Shown here: piece by piece, positions 12,427 to 15,275 of the stretch
How positions within the stretch are numbered: the stretch's first letter is position 1
Layout: the number at the start of each line of letters is the position of its first letter
Assembly (NCBI GenBank): GCA_964567125.1
Contig: CAZMLC010000065.1
Span: 1-15,275, forward strand
DNA from: CAZMLC01 sp964567125
GTDB lineage: Bacteria > Verrucomicrobiota > Kiritimatiellia > RFP12 > UBA1067
DNA length: 15,275 bases
Direction of reading: 5' to 3'
Position numbers and translations under genes: made by a program
The notes under the pieces: model-generated
Told to the model about the DNA's origin: nothing
Database searches by the model: none
Seen by the model: only the letters and a program-made list of their open reading frames with translations

Positions 12427-13793
12427 CCCCTTTCACTCTGCTCTGCATCGGTCGTGCGCAACGGCTGGGTGAGCTCCGGGATTTCAGTGATGGACTGCTG
12501 ATCCGCGATGCCGAGCTTGACGAGTTTCTCGCCGGAGGGCCGGATGCGGCTCTCATAGCTGGCGATCGCCTTGTTGTACGCGTCCGAAGCATCGGCGAGT
12601 CCCTTGCGGATCTTGGCGAAGTGGCTGAGGAAGGTCTGGATCCGGACGTAAAGTTCTTGCGCTTCATCCGCGATGCGTTTGGCGTTCTCCGCCTGCTTAT
12701 AGTTGCTCCACGTAACGCGCACGGCGCCGAGCATCGCGAGCAGGGAGGCGGGTGTAGCCAGCATGATGTGGTGGTTTTGCGCAGCCCAGATGACGAGGTC
12801 AGGGTCGCCTTCTAGCGCGGTGCTGAAGAGCGATTCCGCCGGCAGGAAGAGGATCACGTAGTCGAGCGTGTTGGCAAACTGGCGCGTGTAGTCGCGGCGG
12901 GAAAGCGCGACGATGGTCTGGCGCAACTTCTGGACGTATTCCGCGAGCAGGGCGCTGCGCGTCACTTCGTCGGCCGAATCAAGGCGGGTCAGGTAATCGA
13001 GTTCCGGCGTCTTGGCATCGACCACGATGGTGCGGTCACCCGGCAACTTGATCAGCATGTCGGGCTTGGACTCGCCCTCAAGCGCCTGTTCGATGAAGTC
13101 GCAGTGGACGCTCATGTTGGCGGCTTCCACCACGTTGCGCAGCGTGGTCTCGCCCCATTTGCCGCGAGCCTGGCTGGACTTCATGACTGTGCGGAAGCGG
13201 GCTGTCTCTTCTGCGAGGATGCGGTTGTTCTCGGTGAGCCCTTCGATCTCTTTCTTCAGAGTGGCTTGCGCCTCGGCGTGATTGCGTTCCGCCTGCTGCA
13301 GTTGCTGGCGATAGGCCTCGAGCTGCTCCTTGAAGGGCGTCAGCATGGCTTGGATCGCCTCCTGGCGTTGCGTTAGATCACCTTTTGCGCCCTCCTGCAC
13401 TTTAGCGAAGGTCGCGTTGGCCAGTTGCAAAAAGATAGGCGCGTGTTCCTTCAGGGCATCCGCGCTGAGCGCCTTGAAGGTGGTCCGCAGATCAGCCAGC
13501 GCGCGTTCTGTGGCGTTCTTGGCTTCCGCGAGCTGCTGCTTGTAGAAGGCATCCTGCTGTTCGAGCAGCGCGGTTTTCGCGGTGCATTCGGCGGTGCGCT
13601 GGGCGAGCTCATTGCTGAGCGACAAGCTGCTGTTGCGCAGATCAAGCAGGTCGGCTTCAGCTTGCGTCAGCTGGCGCCGCAGCTCGGTTTCAATGCGCGT
13701 GTCGCCCTGTTTGCTGCGCAGCAGGTAGAGGAGCACAATGATGCCGGCTGCGAGCAGGGCGATCACGAGGAGAAAAAGAAATTCTGCAGGCAT
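12423..13793 (-). CDS. rmuC: RmuC-family DNA recombination protein
   Basis: A 456-aa RmuC homologue. Residues 5-26 form one membrane segment, about 35-210 a long coiled coil rich in Gln, Glu and Ala, and about 210-400 the nuclease-like core with GKWGE (211-215), KPD (243-245) and VVDAK (257-261), the acidic and lysine positions of a PD-(D/E)xK fold. E. coli RmuC limits inversion between short repeats and influences recombination; the exact activity is uncertain. It starts 3 bp after the stop of the AsmA-like gene with no clear ribosome-binding site, suggesting translational coupling. Its stop codon overlaps, in opposite orientation, that of the DUF262 fusion gene. Confidence 0.9.
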   Translation of the reverse strand: MPAEFLFLLVIALLAAGIIVLLYLLRSKQGDTRIETELRRQLTQAEADLLDLRNSSLSLSNELAQRTAECTAKTALLEQQDAFYKQQLAEAKNATERALADLRTTFKALSADALKEHAPIFLQLANATFAKVQEGAKGDLTQRQEAIQAMLTPFKEQLEAYRQQLQQAERNHAEAQATLKKEIEGLTENNRILAEETARFRTVMKSSQARGKWGETTLRNVVEAANMSVHCDFIEQALEGESKPDMLIKLPGDRTIVVDAKTPELDYLTRLDSADEVTRSALLAEYVQKLRQTIVALSRRDYTRQFANTLDYVILFLPAESLFSTALEGDPDLVIWAAQNHHIMLATPASLLAMLGAVRVTWSNYKQAENAKRIADEAQELYVRIQTFLSHFAKIRKGLADASDAYNKAIASYESRIRPSGEKLVKLGIADQQSITEIPELTQPLRTTDAEQSERG

Positions 13794-13796
13794 GGG

Positions 13797-15275
13797 TTAT
13801 TTACTCAATTCGTTGCGCAGGCTCTTGAAGAAATCCGTGGTCACTTCCTTGACCGTGTCCGTGACGGTGCGGCCCAGTTCTGACGTGAATCGGGTGTAGT
13901 CCACGCGCGGGCGATCCAGTGTGCCAGTCATGGGGATGCGGACCTTCTTATTCTTCAGGGCCGCGATGTTGCTGGCTTTGCCGAGCAGGCGATCCGTGAT
14001 CGGCACTTCGACATAGTAATCGATCGTGTTGTCAAAGCCGATGGAGCCGCCGAAAACAACTGGGTATTTGTCGATATTCACGGTGAAGGGATCGACGGAG
14101 ATGCGCCCGTTGCGTACCGTGGCGTGGACCGTCATCTCCGGCGCCGAGATCTGCTTGGACTGCATCTTGACGAAGGCGAGTAATTCATCCATCTGCGGTC
14201 CGGGCTGAAGGGAGAGATCTTTCGCCTCCAGCGTGGCATCGATCGCGATGCCGCGATCGGGCGTCTTCTGATTCGTGACAAAGGAAAACTCGTCGAGACG
14301 CAGCGAGAAAAGACCTTTTTGAATGGTTGATCCGCTGAAGAAGGGGTTGGACTTGATGACCATCTTCTCGAAGAGTTCCTGCGTCAATTGCACCGCGCTG
14401 AGAACCTGCGTCTTGGGCGGGAATTGAAGGGCCAGATTGCCGCGCTCCATGTGCAGCTCCGCAGGCAGATAGAGACGGCCCGAATTCAAAATCGGCGCAT
14501 AGCTGGTCTTGAGGAGCCCGCTCTTGAGCACAGCCTGGATGTCGGAGGTGCCGGCATGGAGGCCCATCCAATCGAACGATTTCAAGCCGAGGCTGAGATC
14601 CATGGAGCCGTCGCTGAAGAGCGTCGGGAGGCCGCCTGCAAGCGGTACGGAGATCGCAAAGGGCTTCTGCGTGCGGCCTGTGAGTGCGACATCGGTGATG
14701 CCTTGAGCGGCGAGGATTTTTGAGACCTGTCCGAAATCAAGCGCCAGGGTGCCTTCCGAGTCCAGGTGGCAGCTGTTCTTGAGATCCGTGAGGCGTGCGG
14801 TGCTTTGCAGCGTCAGCAATTCGCTGGCGACCTTGAGCGTATCGATGGTCAGCGTCTCACCGGCGAGCGGTCCTTTGCAGGCGAGTTGGATTGCCAGCGC
14901 GTTTTCAGCGAAGCGCACCGCGTTGTCCACGGTGTAGGCGAGTTTCGCGACGATATCGCTGCGATCCGTAAAGGTGCCGTCTTTTCCATTGAGCGTAATG
15001 AGATGGGTGCTCTTGAGGCTGGGGAGACTAAAGACAGCATTATTCGTGAGCGGGATGCGTAGGTTCTGGATACCAAGGTTGGCGTTGGCTTCGAGTTGAT
15101 TTTTTTCACAGGCGGCCGTCGCGTTGAGAATCAAGGTGCCTTTGGCCTCTGCCAGACGGGTGTAAAGCGAGGGGGACAGGAAACCGCCGACCTGCGTGCG
15201 CAGACTGTCCAGCGTGGTCTGGCTCGTCCAGGTGAAGCCGGTGAGTACGGGCAAGGCCTGCACAGGCTTATCGTC
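13797..15275 (-). CDS. AsmA-like envelope protein, 5' part outside window
   Basis: The frame is open through the right window edge, so only the C-terminal 492 residues are seen; the GTG at 15263 is not a credible start. The sequence is a long chain of short beta-strands with little helix, ending in GGSIGFDNTIDYYVEVPITD, then IPMTGTLDRPRVD and a short charged helix (TDTVKEVTTDFFKSLRNELS). That layout, especially 'P-TGTLD-P--D' near the end, is that of AsmA-type proteins, usually anchored in the inner membrane and spanning the periplasm, where relatives move or organise lipids. The expected N-terminal membrane anchor lies outside. Co-directional with rmuC (3 bp apart). Exact subfamily not determined. 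Confidence 0.72.
   Translation of the reverse strand, partial: DDKPVQALPVLTGFTWTSQTTLDSLRTQVGGFLSPSLYTRLAEAKGTLILNATAACEKNQLEANANLGIQNLRIPLTNNAVFSLPSLKSTHLITLNGKDGTFTDRSDIVAKLAYTVDNAVRFAENALAIQLACKGPLAGETLTIDTLKVASELLTLQSTARLTDLKNSCHLDSEGTLALDFGQVSKILAAQGITDVALTGRTQKPFAISVPLAGGLPTLFSDGSMDLSLGLKSFDWMGLHAGTSDIQAVLKSGLLKTSYAPILNSGRLYLPAELHMERGNLALQFPPKTQVLSAVQLTQELFEKMVIKSNPFFSGSTIQKGLFSLRLDEFSFVTNQKTPDRGIAIDATLEAKDLSLQPGPQMDELLAFVKMQSKQISAPEMTVHATVRNGRISVDPFTVNIDKYPVVFGGSIGFDNTIDYYVEVPITDRLLGKASNIAALKNKKVRIPMTGTLDRPRVDYTRFTSELGRTVTDTVKEVTTDFFKSLRNELSK

Noticed and set aside
15261..15263. GTG as start of the AsmA-like gene
   Set aside because: The frame stays open to the window edge and no N-terminal membrane anchor or ribosome-binding site is present, so the gene simply continues outside.

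Overview
The window looks like a piece of a moderately GC-rich Gram-negative bacterial chromosome, assembled into a scaffold (there is a 100-N gap). Evidence for Gram-negative: a partial outer-membrane barrel of the DUF3034 type, an AsmA-like protein and a six-S1-domain ribosomal protein S1. The gene content and the dialect of the proteins would suit the Verrucomicrobiota/Kiritimatiellota side of the PVC group, but that placement is a guess; no rRNA or tRNA is present to fix it.

Left part, minus strand (about 5416 down to 1): one sulfur amino-acid operon reads leftward. A promoter (5388-5416) is followed by two consecutive short reading frames of 34 and 35 codons. Each carries a dense cluster of Met and Cys codons and each is followed within about 30 nt by its own intrinsic terminator. 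After them come metY (O-acetylhomoserine sulfhydrylase), a cystathionine gamma-lyase/gamma-synthase family gene, a cystathionine beta-synthase with a CBS-domain pair, a possible 40-codon small ORF with a perfect Shine-Dalgarno sequence, and a DUF3034 outer-membrane protein that runs off the window. The enzymes form a logical chain: O-acetylhomoserine plus sulfide to homocysteine, homocysteine plus serine to cystathionine, cystathionine to cysteine. The two leader frames look like tandem ribosome-mediated transcription attenuators that sense charged tRNA-Cys and tRNA-Met. In the first, a complete set of mutually exclusive 1:2, 2:3 and 3:4 RNA pairings can be read directly from the sequence. In the second, a 14-bp 2:3 antiterminator is visible. 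This is the most interesting content of the window.

Middle: a perfect 50-bp tandem duplication, then serC (phosphoserine aminotransferase, minus strand) with its own promoter and terminator; it fits metabolically by supplying serine for cystathionine beta-synthase. Next is a poorly coding stretch of about 850 bp with the assembly gap, whose two flanks are the same 32 bp.

Right part, plus strand: rpsA (ribosomal protein S1) with a good promoter and terminator, immediately followed by a second terminator-like hairpin in front of tyrS. The tyrosyl-tRNA synthetase has an unusual QAGN in place of the HIGH motif. Then come a small NifU-C-terminal/Nfu-type Fe-S protein, and a stand-alone protein that fuses a DUF262 (GmrSD/SspE-type) domain to a Schlafen-type AlbA_2 domain, possibly a defence-related protein and possibly leaderless. 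It converges on a minus-strand pair, an AsmA-like protein (5' end outside the window) followed after 3 bp by rmuC; the DUF262 gene and rmuC share their overlapping stop codons.
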